DNA of 48,286 nucleotides from an uncultured Labrenzia sp. (GCA_937911395.1 CALDSI010000479.1:1-48286); one strand, 5' to 3'; shown: positions 1 through 9,642, counted from the first letter of the stretch. Notes: generated by a model from the sequence alone, not told the origin. Made by a program: numbers and translations.

Positions 1-1815
1 GATGGCGAACTCGCCCAACTTGCTGATGAACTTCGGACAGATGTTATTGATATCGTGTCAGAAACCGGCGGGCATCTGGGGTCTGGTCTTGGCGTTGTCG
101 AACTCACGGTCGCCCTCCACGCAGTGTTCGACACACCGGAAGACACACTGATCTGGGACGTAAGCCACCAGTGCTACCCGCACAAAGTCCTGACCGGCCG
201 GCGTGATAGAATGCGGACCTTACGCAAAAAGGACGGCCTTTCCGGTTTCACAAAACGCAGCGAGAGCCCGTATGATCCGTTCGGCGCTGCCCACTCGTCC
301 ACATCGATCTCTGCCGGGCTTGGATTTGCCGTTGCCCGGGATCTTGAGGGCAAGGACGGCCATGTCGTCTGTGTCATTGGCGACGGCGCGATGACAGCCG
401 GGATGGCCTATGAAGGGTTCAACAACGCCGGCCACCTCAACAGCCGCATGATTGTCATTTTGAACGATAACAATATGTCGATTTCCCCGCCGACAGGCGC
501 ATTATCGGATCATCTCAACACCCTCGCCCAGTCCGATACAGTCCAGCGGGAACGCAGCTTTTTTGAGAATATGGGATTTGCCTATCATGGCCCCGTCGAC
601 GGGCATGATGTCCCAGCCCTCTTGGCGACACTGCGCAATTTGAAAGAAGAAGGCACGGGCCCTGTCGTCTTGCATGCCATCACCCGCAAAGGCGCTGGCT
701 ATGTCCATGCGGAAGCGGCAAGCGACAAATATCATGGTGTTTCGAAGTTCGATGTTCCGTCTGGAAAACAGTCCAAGTCAGTCCCGAAAGCGCCGAGCTA
801 CACCAAGGTCTTTGCCAACGCTTTGATTGAGGCAGGCCGGCAGGAAGATCGTGTTATCGCCATCACTGCAGCCATGGCGGAGGGAACCGGCGTTGACCTG
901 TTTGGAAAACAGTTTCCGGATCGCAGTTTCGATGTCGGGATCGCAGAGCAACATGCAGTGACCTTTGCCGGAGGGCTTGCCGCCAGCGGTATGCGGCCGT
1001 TCTGCGCGATCTATTCCACCTTCCTGCAGCGCGGCTATGATCAGGTCGTCCATGATATCGCCCTGCAAAACCTTCCCGTGCGCTTTGCCATTGATCGTGC
1101 AGGTCTTGTCGGAGCCGACGGCGCGACCCACGCCGGAGCCTTTGATATCGGTTTCCTTGCAAATCTACCGAATTTCACGGTCATGGCCGCCGCTGACGAG
1201 GCGGAACTGGTTAACATGGTCAAGACAGCGACCGAACACGACCTTGGCCCCATCGCTTTCCGGTACCCGCGCGGTGAAGGAACGGGCACACAACTTCCCG
1301 TTCAACCGGTTGCTTTGCCGATCGGAAAGGGCCGGATCGTCGACATCGGGCACACAGCCGCGCTGTTGTCTTTCGGTGGACGGCTGGAACAATGCCTTGA
1401 AGCCCGAGCACTTCTGTCCGCACTCGGCATCTCCGTCACGGTCGCCGATGCCCGCTTTGCAAAACCGCTCGATACGGAACTGATTGAAGACCTTGTTGAG
1501 ACTCATGAGTTGCTGGTGACAGTCGAAGAAGGCGCGACCGGCGGCTTTGGGGCCCTCGTTTTGCATCACCTTGCAGATCAAGGTTTGCTGGATGGACGCT
1601 GCGGCGTGCGAACAATGACCCTGCCTGATACGTTCATATCGCAAGCATCACCTTGGGAAATGTACAATGAAGCCGGGTTGAATGCGCGCCAGATCGCCGA
1701 TCTCGTGCGTGTGACCCTGTCACGCATGGGTCACGGATTACGGGCAACACTCGGCGGTGGGACCACCCGAATACAAGATCGCCCCTTGTGGACACACCAC
1801 GCGGAGGACCGTTGA
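1..1815 (+). CDS. dxs: 1-deoxy-D-xylulose-5-phosphate synthase, 5' end outside window
   Basis: Makes 1-deoxy-D-xylulose 5-phosphate from pyruvate and glyceraldehyde 3-phosphate with thiamine diphosphate, the first step of the MEP isoprenoid pathway in the cytosol. The reading frame is open from base 1, and its first residues ([12 protein letters not shown]...) already match the DXS N-terminal region. The GTG at 55 is therefore internal and the true start lies upstream. About 604 residues are visible; the family has about 620-645. The thiamine diphosphate motif runs from GDG (near 379) to NDN (near 463), and [12 protein letters not shown] in the pyrimidine-binding domain is near 940-975. The next gene downstream is a cobalamin-binding protein. 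In phototrophic alphaproteobacteria a dxs copy often sits in the photosynthesis gene cluster, which may lie to the left; that is inference. Confidence 0.96.
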   Translation, partial: DGELAQLADELRTDVIDIVSETGGHLGSGLGVVELTVALHAVFDTPEDTLIWDVSHQCYPHKVLTGRRDRMRTLRKKDGLSGFTKRSESPYDPFGAAHSSTSISAGLGFAVARDLEGKDGHVVCVIGDGAMTAGMAYEGFNNAGHLNSRMIVILNDNNMSISPPTGALSDHLNTLAQSDTVQRERSFFENMGFAYHGPVDGHDVPALLATLRNLKEEGTGPVVLHAITRKGAGYVHAEAASDKYHGVSKFDVPSGKQSKSVPKAPSYTKVFANALIEAGRQEDRVIAITAAMAEGTGVDLFGKQFPDRSFDVGIAEQHAVTFAGGLAASGMRPFCAIYSTFLQRGYDQVVHDIALQNLPVRFAIDRAGLVGADGATHAGAFDIGFLANLPNFTVMAAADEAELVNMVKTATEHDLGPIAFRYPRGEGTGTQLPVQPVALPIGKGRIVDIGHTAALLSFGGRLEQCLEARALLSALGISVTVADARFAKPLDTELIEDLVETHELLVTVEEGATGGFGALVLHHLADQGLLDGRCGVRTMTLPDTFISQASPWEMYNEAGLNARQIADLVRVTLSRMGHGLRATLGGGTTRIQDRPLWTHHAEDR

Positions 1816-1873
1816 AGACCGGCACTTATTGTTTCAAAATCGAATAGGTGATCTCGATTGGCGGAGGAGAGTT

Positions 1874-1894
1874 TGTATAGTACGATCTTATACA
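1874..1894. promoter_or_regulatory. Inverted repeat upstream of the cobalamin-binding gene
   Basis: TGTATA and TATACA form a perfect 6-base inverted repeat with 9 bases between, in the 122-base gap between dxs and the next gene and 43 bases before its start codon. The size and symmetry fit a dimeric repressor or activator site. It is not the TGT-N12-ACA spacing of PpsR/CrtJ sites: the outer TGT and ACA are 15 bases apart. No convincing -35/-10 pair was found near it. The binding protein is unknown. Confidence 0.35.
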
Positions 1895-1937
1895 TGGAGG
1901 AACTTGACCGCCTGGGCCGAGACATCGGGAGGGGGAA

Positions 1938-2867
1938 TTGGCCTACAAAAACGAAAGCGAGCGGCAGACGGAAAAAAATAAGACACCGTCGACACTTGCT
2001 GATAATGGCCAAACGTTAACGGCAGACGATACTGCCAATCTGTCGCTGCAGGATCTCACCGTTCTGGAGTCGATTGTGCGTGGGCAAGTGTCCGGTTTGG
2101 TCGGAGCACTTCATCCAAAGGCCGACAAACTTATCGTAAACGGAAGCCCGGTTTCAGGTCTCGATCTTCGTTTGCACCCCGAACTGGATGAGCGAGCGCG
2201 CGAAATGCCATCCATGGATGTTGCAATTTCCTATCGTGTGCCGTTCCTAAAATCGCTGATCGACCCGGACCCCCGCCACCACAGGGATCTGATCGAGGAA
2301 CTTGTCCAGACGAATATCCCACTTCAGACATTGGCCATTCATTTGCTTTGCCCGATCGCAACCGAGCTTGGCAACTACTGGTGCACCGATGATGCCGATT
2401 TCATGCAGGTTGCCGTGGCTTCAACCCGGCTGAGCAACATTGTCAATCATCTGACCCATGCAGGTCCTCAGCCATCCTTACCAACCTCGGCCAAGCGGAT
2501 CTTGCTGGCGCGGTCCCACGGAACCAAACATACGCTCGGCGTGAACCTTGTCAGAATGTGTTTCCGCGACCTTGGATGGATCGTCGATGGTGGTGCCGAT
2601 ATGGAAATCGGTGACACTATGTACATGCGTTTGTCTGCGCGGCCGTATGACATGCTTGGTCTGTCTGTCGGACGTCTCGAAGAGGCCAATGACTGCATGG
2701 AGGCGATACAACGCTGCCGGTCAGAAGCGGCGACCGACAACACAAAGATCGTCATTGGTGGTGCTGCTGTGCTGACCCATCCAGACAGGTTCCAGAACAT
2801 AGGGGCTGATTTTGTCGCTCTCTCCGCTTTGGAAGCCATCACGTTAGCCGAACAAGCCGTTGGATGA
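1938..2867 (+). CDS. Cobalamin (B12)-binding domain protein, PpaA/AerR-like
   Basis: Probable cytosolic regulator of 309 residues. Residues about 95-160 form the helical region that precedes B12-binding domains (PFLKSLIDPD...LGNYWCTDDADFMQVAVASTRL). Residues about 180-305 are a Rossmann-type cobalamin-binding domain, with the KHTLG histidine in the position of the lower axial ligand; the usual DxHxxG aspartate is replaced by threonine. The C-terminal IGGAAV segment fits the nucleotide-loop pocket. The start is TTG at 1938, preceded by a strong GGAGGGGG ribosome site at 1928-1935. Relatives (AerR, PpaA) tune photopigment gene repressors of the CrtJ/PpsR type. There is no methyltransferase or radical-SAM part, so an enzyme role is unlikely. 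Regulation of nearby isoprenoid or photosynthesis genes is inferred from context only. Confidence 0.75.
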   Translation: MAYKNESERQTEKNKTPSTLADNGQTLTADDTANLSLQDLTVLESIVRGQVSGLVGALHPKADKLIVNGSPVSGLDLRLHPELDERAREMPSMDVAISYRVPFLKSLIDPDPRHHRDLIEELVQTNIPLQTLAIHLLCPIATELGNYWCTDDADFMQVAVASTRLSNIVNHLTHAGPQPSLPTSAKRILLARSHGTKHTLGVNLVRMCFRDLGWIVDGGADMEIGDTMYMRLSARPYDMLGLSVGRLEEANDCMEAIQRCRSEAATDNTKIVIGGAAVLTHPDRFQNIGADFVALSALEAITLAEQAVG

Positions 2868-3065
2868 TCTTGTCCTGAACTGAAAAATCCATTGCCTCAC
2901 CCTACGGCAGATTTGCCAACTAAAGGCCTGCTTGGCAACTCAAGCGTTGCCGGGTAACCAAAACGTCCCAAACCAAATCTCTCAGCGCCTCTAAATTGTC
3001 CTTTTTGTTCTCAAAACGGAGAGGCTCTGCCGTCCAACAGGCTTTACACACTGCAGGCATGACAG

Positions 3066-3452
3066 ATGTCGGATACCCAAAAAGAAGAACAGAAAAGAGA
3101 CCCATCGGTGACACCCGGTTTCACAGACGGCAAAGGCCCAGCAACCAAACTCATCAAAATGTGCCTAGGCCTCGAACCCCATGGCGAGCAGGAAGTCATT
3201 GAACTCGGCCATGCGCTTTACCGGCAGTGGGAGCAGTTTTATCGCCCCACCAGCGGGTCAGTTGCAAAAACCCCGGACGAGATCCGGCAAAATACAAACC
3301 GCATGCGCGATTTCCTAACGAGCCTCAGAGTTCTGCAGTCCCATGGTGCACTCCCGCACCCTGAAGACCCCGATCCAGACACCCCCTACCCGGCTTTGAG
3401 CCTCGGCCTGATTAATCAGTGGTGGCATGGCATCGGCGACTGGAAGGCATAA
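3066..3452 (+). CDS. Conserved-looking hypothetical protein, 128 residues
   Basis: Not recognised. It is a soluble, polar protein with no signal peptide or membrane segment. The N-terminal 20 residues are charged (SDTQKEEQKRD), followed by a helical region (TKLIKMCLGLEPHGEQEVIELGHALYRQWEQFY) and a proline/aspartate-rich stretch before a C-terminal IGDWKA. The ATG at 3066 is chosen because it opens the longest frame with bacterial-looking composition; no strong ribosome site is visible. A frame at 2996-3202 overlaps it and is judged a shadow. It ends just before a strong hairpin and converges with acnB. The preceding 198 bases (2868-3065) show nothing clear. Confidence 0.55.
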   Translation: MSDTQKEEQKRDPSVTPGFTDGKGPATKLIKMCLGLEPHGEQEVIELGHALYRQWEQFYRPTSGSVAKTPDEIRQNTNRMRDFLTSLRVLQSHGALPHPEDPDPDTPYPALSLGLINQWWHGIGDWKA

Positions 3453-3457
3453 ATAAA

Positions 3458-3481
3458 GGGCGGCAGAGATCTCTGCCGCCC
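3458..3481 (-). terminator. Hairpin terminator downstream of acnB
   Basis: A perfect 24-base palindrome centred on AGATCT with arms of GGGCGGCAGAG type. Read on the minus strand it is followed at once by TTTATTTAT, so it looks like an intrinsic terminator for acnB, whose final stop is about 60 bases upstream. On the plus strand it directly follows the hypothetical gene but lacks a good T run, so termination there would be weaker. Confidence 0.8.
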
Positions 3482-3539
3482 GATTCATTATCTGTTGACT
3501 CGGCTGCCGGAAAACCGGCCGCCTCGTTGTCGTTTTCGC

Positions 3540-6332
3540 TTAGAAATGAACTGATTTCGTATCCAACGGTTTTTGCAGCGGCGGTGCGAATTTGGTCAGG
3601 TCGATGCCTTCAACCGCTTCCTTGTATTCATCCAATTCCGGGGTCCGGCCCAGAATTGCCGAAAGAACCACAACCGGTGTCGAAGCCAGAAGGGATTCGC
3701 CCTTTTTGGTCTCTGAATCGGCTACGACGCGGCCCTGGAAGAGACGGGTCGAGGTGGCAAGAACCGTATCACCCTTGGCGGCCTTTTCCTGGTTACCCAT
3801 GCAAAGGTTACAACCAGGACGCTCCAGATAGAGAATGTTCTCATACTCTGTCCGGGCGGCTGTTTTCGTAGCTCGGTCATCAAACTCGAAGCCGGAATAC
3901 TTTTCGAGCACTTCCCATTAACCCTCTTCCTTCAACTCATCGATGATGTTGTAGGTCGGAGCCGCGACAACGAGCGGGGCCTTGAATTCGACCTTGCCCT
4001 TGGCTTTTTCCAGGTTCTTCAGCATCTGGGCGACAATTTTCATATCACCCTTATGGACCATACAGGATCCGACAAAGCCAAGATCGACCTTTTTCTCACC
4101 GCGATAGTAGGAGACCGGCCGGATGGTGTCGTGCGTATAGCGTTTGGAGACATCCTCGTTGTTGACGTCCGGATCGGCGATCATCGGCTCGACGATCTCA
4201 TCCAAATCGACAACAACTTCGGCGAAGTATTTGGCGTTGCCGTCAGGGGTCAAGGCTGGTTTTTCACCAGATCTGATTTCGGCAATGCGGCGGTCGGCCT
4301 TGTCGATCAGGCCCTGCAGGACCTTGTTCGCGTTATCCATACCCTTGTCGATCATGACCTGGATACGCGATTTGGCCAGTTCCAACGAGCCGATCAGCGT
4401 GTCATCGTTGGAGATACATATGGAGGCTTTCGCCTTCATCTCGGCGGTCCAGTCGGTGAACGTGAAGGCCTGGTCCGCGAGCAGCGTGCCGATGTGCACC
4501 TCGATGATCCGGCCCTGGAAGACGTTGTCGCCATGCTGTTTCAGCATCTGCGCCTGAGTGGCATGAACCACATCGCGGAAGTCCATCCAGTCCGCCATCT
4601 TGCCCTTGAAGGTCACTTTGACCGATTCCGGGATCGGCATGGTTGCTTCGCCGGTGGCAAGGGCGAGCGCGACAGTACCTGAATCCGCGCCAAAGGCCAC
4701 CCCCTTTGACATGCGGGTGTGGCTGTCGCCGCCGATAATGATGTCCCAATCGTCCACTGTGATGTCGTTGAGCACCTTGTGGATCACGTCTGTCATGGAA
4801 TGATAGACGCCCTTCGGATCGCGGGCGGTGATCAAACCGAAATTGTTCATGAATTTCATGAGTTTCGGAATGTTCGCCGGGGCTTTAAGATCCCAATCGG
4901 ACGCGGTGTGGCAGCCGGACTGGTACGCACCGTCAACGGTCGGGGAAATAACCGTTGCCGCCATGGCTTCCAGCTCTTGGGAGGTCATCAGGCCCGTGGT
5001 GTCCTGAGAGCCGACAATGTTGACCTTGACCCTGACATCAGAGCCCGCGTGCAGCACCTTGCCCGGTGTCGAGCCGACAGCATTGCGGTTGAAGATCTTT
5101 TCAACAGCGGTCAGACCCTGTCCATCGTGGGAGATTTCCTTGGACGGTGCAAAGACGAGAGGAGCCTCGACGCCGAGCGTTTCGGCAGCAAATGTCTGCA
5201 GTTTCTTTCCGAAGACAACGGCGTAGGAACCGCCAGCCTTCATGAACTCGACCTTTTGAGGGGTAAAGGCGGAAGCAACGTCGGTCAGTTCCTCGCTGCC
5301 GTCCTCACTCAACAATTTCATGGTTTTGGAGTTGATGGTAAAAACCGTGCCGGTTTCAACGGAGTATTTTTGCTCCAGAACAGGACTATCGTCGTTGTTC
5401 AGGATCGGCTTCCCGTCAGGCCCCAGTTTCTTGACCCAGTTCTTCAGGTCGATGCCAATGCCACCAGTCACACCAACGGTGGTCAGGAAGATCGGCGAAA
5501 TACCGTTGGTGCCGGCGACAACCGGTGCAATGTTGACGAACGGAACATAGGGGCTCGCCTGCTTACCTGTCCAAAGCGCAACGTTGTTTACGCCAGACAT
5601 ACGGGAGGACCCGACACCCATCGTTCCTTTTTCGGCGATCAGCATCACACGCTTGTCGGGATGTTGAAGCTTCAGCGCTTCGATTTCCTTCTGCGCGGCC
5701 TCGGAAATCATGCATTTCCCATGCAGCTCGCGATCTGAGCGGGAATGGGCCTGGTTGCCCGGCGACAGAAGGTCGGTCGAGATGTCGCCTTCACCAGCGA
5801 TGTAGGTGACGACCTTAATCTCTTCTTCCACATCCGGAAGTTTGGTGAAGAACTCGGCCTTCGCGTAGCTTTCCAGCACGTCCTTTGCGACCGTGTTGCC
5901 TTCATCAAAGGCTTCTTTCAGCCGGTTAGTGTCGGCCTCGTAGAGGAAGACCTGTGTCTTCAGAACCTCTGCGGCGTTCTTGGCGATGCCTGCATCGGTG
6001 CCCAGAGCAAGATCCAGCAATACTTCGACGGACGGACCGCCCTTCATGTGCGACAGCAGCTCAAAGGCGAAGGTTGGGGTGATTTCCTCAACAACAGCTT
6101 CTCCAAGGATGATTTCCTTCAAGAAGGCTGCTTTCACGCCTGCAGCGCTCGTCGTGCCCGGCAGAGTATTGTAGATGAAGAATTTCAGTGAATCGGCCCG
6201 GTGTTCGTTGCCAGTGTCCCTGATTTGCGCGATGAGCTCGGCAACAAGGGCCCCGTCTTCGATCGGCTTCGGGTGCAGGCCCTGGCCTTTGCGGGTTTCG
6301 ATCTCGTTCAAGTAGTCTGTGTAAAGGCTCAT
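3540..6332 (-). pseudogene. acnB: Aconitate hydratase B with an in-frame stop codon
   Basis: AcnB interconverts citrate and isocitrate through cis-aconitate in the TCA cycle and uses a [4Fe-4S] cluster. The frame opens with ATG at 6332 (ribosome site GGAGG 4 bases upstream) and aligns to the family from end to end, 930 codons plus stop. A TAA at 3918-3920 interrupts it after residue 804. The frame does not shift: translation resumes as WEVLEKYSGFEFDD and ends at 3540. The first cluster cysteine (GFVGSC, codon 4062-4064) precedes the stop. The CxxC pair (GCNLC, codons 3810-3812 and 3801-3803) and the STRLF arginine segment follow it, so the 804-residue product should lack activity. A GTG at 3911 could start a 123-residue C-terminal piece. 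A sequence error, a real nonsense mutation or stop readthrough are all possible. No acnA is in view. Confidence 0.9.
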
Positions 6333-6426
6333 GGAACCTCCGGCGTCCTAATAATGGGATGAGCTTCAGAGCCGGACTGCACAAGAACTGGCTCGCCGGG
6401 GAAGCTCGCTGCGCACTACATAATTC

Positions 6427-6455
6427 AGTATACAACGGTATGCAATATTGTTCAC
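6427..6455 (-). promoter_or_regulatory. Candidate acnB promoter with two direct repeats
   Basis: On the minus strand, a GTGAAC -35 box (6450-6455) and a TATACT -10 box (6427-6432) are 17 bases apart, about 95 bases before the acnB start. Overlapping the spacer and -10 box are two near-identical octamers, TTGCATAC (6438-6445) and TTGTATAC (6428-6435), exactly 10 bases apart. They would lie on the same face of the helix, as expected for an operator. GTATAC-type half-sites are common for GntR-family regulators, but the regulator is unknown. Confidence 0.45.
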
Positions 6456-6747
6456 CGAATTAATTTTGGTTTGATTGTTTCCTAACCGCATACCACTGAG
6501 AAAGTCTGAATGGGCATTCGAATTTCCGCATCTCTCGCGGTCGCATGGCGCAAAATGCTGTGAGGCACGGTGCCCTACTGCGGAAATCTTCTTAGCCCCT
6601 CTAATCTAGCATTTTTACATGAACAAAGGAATGAACACCGTTCTGAGCGGATGCTCCGTTTGGAGCCGTCGGATATTCAGATTATCTGATTACTAAGGTC
6701 TAGGCTCAGGACCCATCAATTTGATCGATGAAGAGAACCGATAACCG
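6456..6747. other. Non-coding spacer between acnB promoter and symporter gene
   Basis: No credible gene was found. The only structure noticed is a 13-base palindrome (TCAGAT-T-ATCTGA, 6677-6689). A 25-codon ATG frame at 6619 has no recognisable features and is not called. No poly-T hairpin is visible after the symporter gene that ends at 6748. Confidence 0.5.
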
Positions 6748-7629
6748 TCAAAGCAGGCTGTCGGGAATTTTCTGTTCCGCGGCCGTGTTCGCCCGCCGGA
6801 AGATGAGCGTCACCAACGTCGACGTGATCACGATGAACAGGGAGTAGAGCGCCGCTACAGCCATGATCCCTTGTTGCTCGTCGCTCGGAAAGGTCAGGGC
6901 AATGATGGCAACAGCCAGCGGTCCATTCTGAATACCAGTCTCCAAAGCGATTGTCCGAACGTTGCGCGGATGAAGCTTCAAGGACCGGGCGAAGAGATAA
7001 CCAACCAAAATCCCGAAGACACCGAGCATGATCGCGGCGAAATAAGTTGCTGGCGTGGTTGTCAGAAGGAATTGCCAGTTCCGCGGGATCCAGGAGATTG
7101 CGATGAAGGCGATAAAGAACAAGGCCAAAGCCGATCCGAAAAACTCTGTCACTGCTCCGATATTCGCACTGATTTTCCGTAAACCCATACCGATCGCGAC
7201 TGGGACCAACAGGATCACCAGGGTTGCGATGATATTTTCTCGAGGGATTTCGAGATCCAACGCCGTGGCGTAGATCACAAGGACAATTGGAATGAGGATG
7301 ACACCAAATACGGTCGAAGTGACCGTCATGAGAACCGACAACGCCAGATTGCCTTTGGAGAAATAGGCAAAAATGTTCGATGTCGTGCCACCCGGCATGC
7401 AGGACATGATCAAGAGCCCGATTGCAATCGGCTCGGGCAATGCCAAAGCCAGTGTCATCAGGAAGCCGATGAACGGCATGAAGCCATATTGCGAGATGAC
7501 ACCAACGGCGAGACCATAGGGCCGGCGCAGTGCCAGATAAAAGTCGCGTGGGGTCAGGGACGCGCCCATTCCCAGCATGATGACAAAGATCATGGCCGCC
7601 AGGAGCGCCTGTTCAAATGGTCCGACCAT
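6748..7629 (-). CDS. Bile acid:sodium symporter (BASS/SBF) family transporter
   Basis: Inner-membrane secondary carrier of 293 residues, the usual size for bacterial SBF proteins, with about nine to ten hydrophobic segments along its whole length. Family signatures include the early MLGMGASLT segment (residues about 20-28), the SCMPGGTTSNIFAYF crossover region (about 80-95) and ETGIQNGPLAVAI (about 233-245), which matches the second sodium/substrate crossover. The start is ATG at 7629, six bases after the stop of the upstream acyl-CoA ligase. Its ribosome site GGAG lies at the end of that gene, so the two are probably translationally coupled. Bacterial members carry bile acids, 2-keto acids or other organic anions. 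Pairing with a CoA ligase suggests uptake of a carboxylate that is then activated, but the substrate cannot be read from the sequence. Confidence 0.9.
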   Translation of the reverse strand: MVGPFEQALLAAMIFVIMLGMGASLTPRDFYLALRRPYGLAVGVISQYGFMPFIGFLMTLALALPEPIAIGLLIMSCMPGGTTSNIFAYFSKGNLALSVLMTVTSTVFGVILIPIVLVIYATALDLEIPRENIIATLVILLVPVAIGMGLRKISANIGAVTEFFGSALALFFIAFIAISWIPRNWQFLLTTTPATYFAAIMLGVFGILVGYLFARSLKLHPRNVRTIALETGIQNGPLAVAIIALTFPSDEQQGIMAVAALYSLFIVITSTLVTLIFRRANTAAEQKIPDSLL

Positions 7630-7635
7630 GGATTG

Positions 7636-9351
7636 TTACTCCGCCGCCTGCAGGTCTTCTGCGCGCAGGTCTTTTCTGAGGATCTTGCCAACGTTTGATT
7701 TGGGCAGGTCGTCCCGGATCTCAACTCGTTTGGGCACTTTGTAAGCCGTGAGGTGTTCCTTGCAATGGGCCCGGATCGCCTCTTTGGTCAGGCTCTTGTC
7801 GTTCAGAACAACATAGGCCTTCACCGCTTCCCCTGTCGTATCATCCGGAACGCCAATTACGGCGGCTTCAAAGATACCGGGATGCAAGGCTAGGCAATCT
7901 TCGACCTCGTTCGGGTAAACATTGAAGCCCGACACGACAATCATGTCCTTCTTCCGGTCAACGATGTAGAAATACCCATCCGGCTCCATTACGCCGATAT
8001 CGCCTGTCAGAAACCAGCCATCCCGCATGACGATCGCGGTCTCTTCCGGCTTGTTCCAGTACCCAGCCATGACCTGCGGTCCTTTGGCCGCGATTTCCCC
8101 GCGCTCGCCCTGCGGCACCGGATTGCCATCATCGTCCACACAGCGCAACAAAGTCGACGGCAACGGTATCCCGATTGACCCGTCACGCGTCTTGCCGATC
8201 GGGTTGAAACTGAGAACAGGTGAGGTTTCGGTCAGCCCGTAGCCTTGCAAAACCGGCCGGCCAGTCACGTCCTCCCATCTGCGCGCGACATCTGCCTGCA
8301 AGGCCATGCCACCGGCCGAGGAAAACTTCAGATATTTTGGCGGGCTGTCCAGAAACCACGTCTCGTTGCAAAGACCATTGAACAAGGTGTTCACCCCGCT
8401 CATCCAGGTGATCTTGTAATTCTCAAACGCGCGTTTGAGATTGGTCAGCGGCCGGGGATTTGGGATCAGAATATTCCGCGATCCGATCCAATAAAAGGCA
8501 AGCAAATTCAGCGTAAACGCGAAGATATGGTAAAGCGGAAGAGCCGTCAGCGCGACCTCCTCACCTCGTTGCACCGCCGGGCACATCTCCAGCGATTGCT
8601 CCATGTTCATGAGCAGGTTCTTGTGGGTAAGCATCGCGCCCTTCGCAACACCCGTCGTCCCGCCGGTGTATTGCAAGCAGGCCACATCGTCGGGCTCGAC
8701 GGACTGATGATAGGCATCAACTTCGACATGGTCGCGGGTTTTGTGTTCCCGCCCCGCGGCGAGTGCTTCCGGAAAACGGATATGCGGGACTTCGATAGGT
8801 TTGACCGACCGGTCCCAGTATTTTTGTACCAACCCGATGATGCCGCGCGGCAATGAAGGCAAAAACTCCGCAACCCGCGTGACGATAATGTTGGGGATCG
8901 GATGTCCCTTTGTTGCAGCCGGGATCTTGTCGGCAAACATGTCGACAATCACCAGCGCATGCGGTTCCGCATCCTGGAACTGGCGCGCCATCTCTTCTGC
9001 TGTGTAGAGCGGGTTAACGTTCACCAGAACACAGCCGGCCTTGAAGACACCAAAGGCAGCAATTGGAAACGACAGGCCGTTCGGCATTTGCAATGCTACG
9101 CGGTCGCCCTGCGCAAGTCCTGCCACCTCCCGAAGATAGACCGCAAAGGCGTCTGACATTTCATCGACCTGCTCGAAGGTCAAAGTGCCGTTCATGCCGT
9201 TGTGCATGCAGGTCGTGAAGGCCGGGGCAGACTTGTAGGTGTCTGCTGCTGACCGGATCAAATCACTGATCGTGCGATAGGATGCGGCCTCTATATCGGA
9301 CCGCACATCGGGTCCATAAAACGCGGTCCACGGACGATCGCTTGATGTCAT
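7636..9351 (-). CDS. AMP-binding long-chain acyl-CoA synthetase, FadD-like
   Basis: Activates a fatty or other carboxylic acid to its CoA thioester through an acyl-AMP intermediate; FadD-type enzymes act at the inner face of the membrane. At 571 residues it has the usual family length. Motifs in order: the P-loop YTGGTTGVAKGA near residue 230, GYGLTETSP near 375, the YFYIVDRKKDMI hinge near 455-465, and a C-terminal PKSNVGKILRKDLR with the catalytic lysine. The start is ATG at 9351 with GGGGGG five bases upstream. It forms a two-gene unit with the symporter downstream. Chain-length preference is not deducible: a bile acid, aromatic acid or fatty acid could be the substrate, so fadD is not asserted as the symbol. 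Confidence 0.9.
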   Translation of the reverse strand: MTSSDRPWTAFYGPDVRSDIEAASYRTISDLIRSAADTYKSAPAFTTCMHNGMNGTLTFEQVDEMSDAFAVYLREVAGLAQGDRVALQMPNGLSFPIAAFGVFKAGCVLVNVNPLYTAEEMARQFQDAEPHALVIVDMFADKIPAATKGHPIPNIIVTRVAEFLPSLPRGIIGLVQKYWDRSVKPIEVPHIRFPEALAAGREHKTRDHVEVDAYHQSVEPDDVACLQYTGGTTGVAKGAMLTHKNLLMNMEQSLEMCPAVQRGEEVALTALPLYHIFAFTLNLLAFYWIGSRNILIPNPRPLTNLKRAFENYKITWMSGVNTLFNGLCNETWFLDSPPKYLKFSSAGGMALQADVARRWEDVTGRPVLQGYGLTETSPVLSFNPIGKTRDGSIGIPLPSTLLRCVDDDGNPVPQGERGEIAAKGPQVMAGYWNKPEETAIVMRDGWFLTGDIGVMEPDGYFYIVDRKKDMIVVSGFNVYPNEVEDCLALHPGIFEAAVIGVPDDTTGEAVKAYVVLNDKSLTKEAIRAHCKEHLTAYKVPKRVEIRDDLPKSNVGKILRKDLRAEDLQAAE

Positions 9352-9642
9352 TGATTCCCCCCGGCATCACCAGCCTGTTCGTCAAACAACCTTCAGTTGC
9401 CTCCTCAAGCTTTGAAGATTGTGCCTCAACCATAGATGCGGGATGGTCTCAGTAAAACCCCGTGACGCAAGGGCATAGGCAAAGTTTTTTTATTGGGAAA
9501 AATGCCGAATGACACAAGTCTTCAATTGACAGAGCCGAACACTGAACAATGTCGGCGCCCGAATTAAAGCATTCGGAGGCCAACAGGCGCTGTTATACAA
9601 GTGAAATATTTCAAGCGTAAAATAAATTGAGCAACCGGCCCG
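9352..9642. other. Non-coding spacer between the acyl-CoA ligase gene and puuD
   Basis: It holds the upstream region of the acyl-CoA ligase gene and the 3' region of puuD. Visible structures are a stem-loop CCGAAT-N6-ATTCGG (9559-9576) and a 12-base palindrome TGAAATATTTCA (9602-9613). Neither has a T run that would make it a clear terminator. No gene seen. Confidence 0.5.

Noticed and set aside
1874-1894. PpsR/CrtJ binding site (TGT-N12-ACA)
   Set aside because: The spacing between the outer TGT and ACA is 15 bases, so the palindrome is reported only as an unassigned operator.
1894-2019. 41-codon ATG frame overlapping the cobalamin-binding gene start
   Set aside because: No ribosome site of its own; out of frame with the strongly supported TTG gene.
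4719-5738. 339-codon open frame antisense to acnB
   Set aside because: Its translation has no recognisable domain and is the mirror of a strongly conserved AcnB coding region; long antisense frames are common in GC-rich coding DNA.
3918-6332. Treating the 804-residue part of acnB as an intact separate gene
   Set aside because: The protein family continues in the same frame after the stop, and essential cluster ligands are in the second part.
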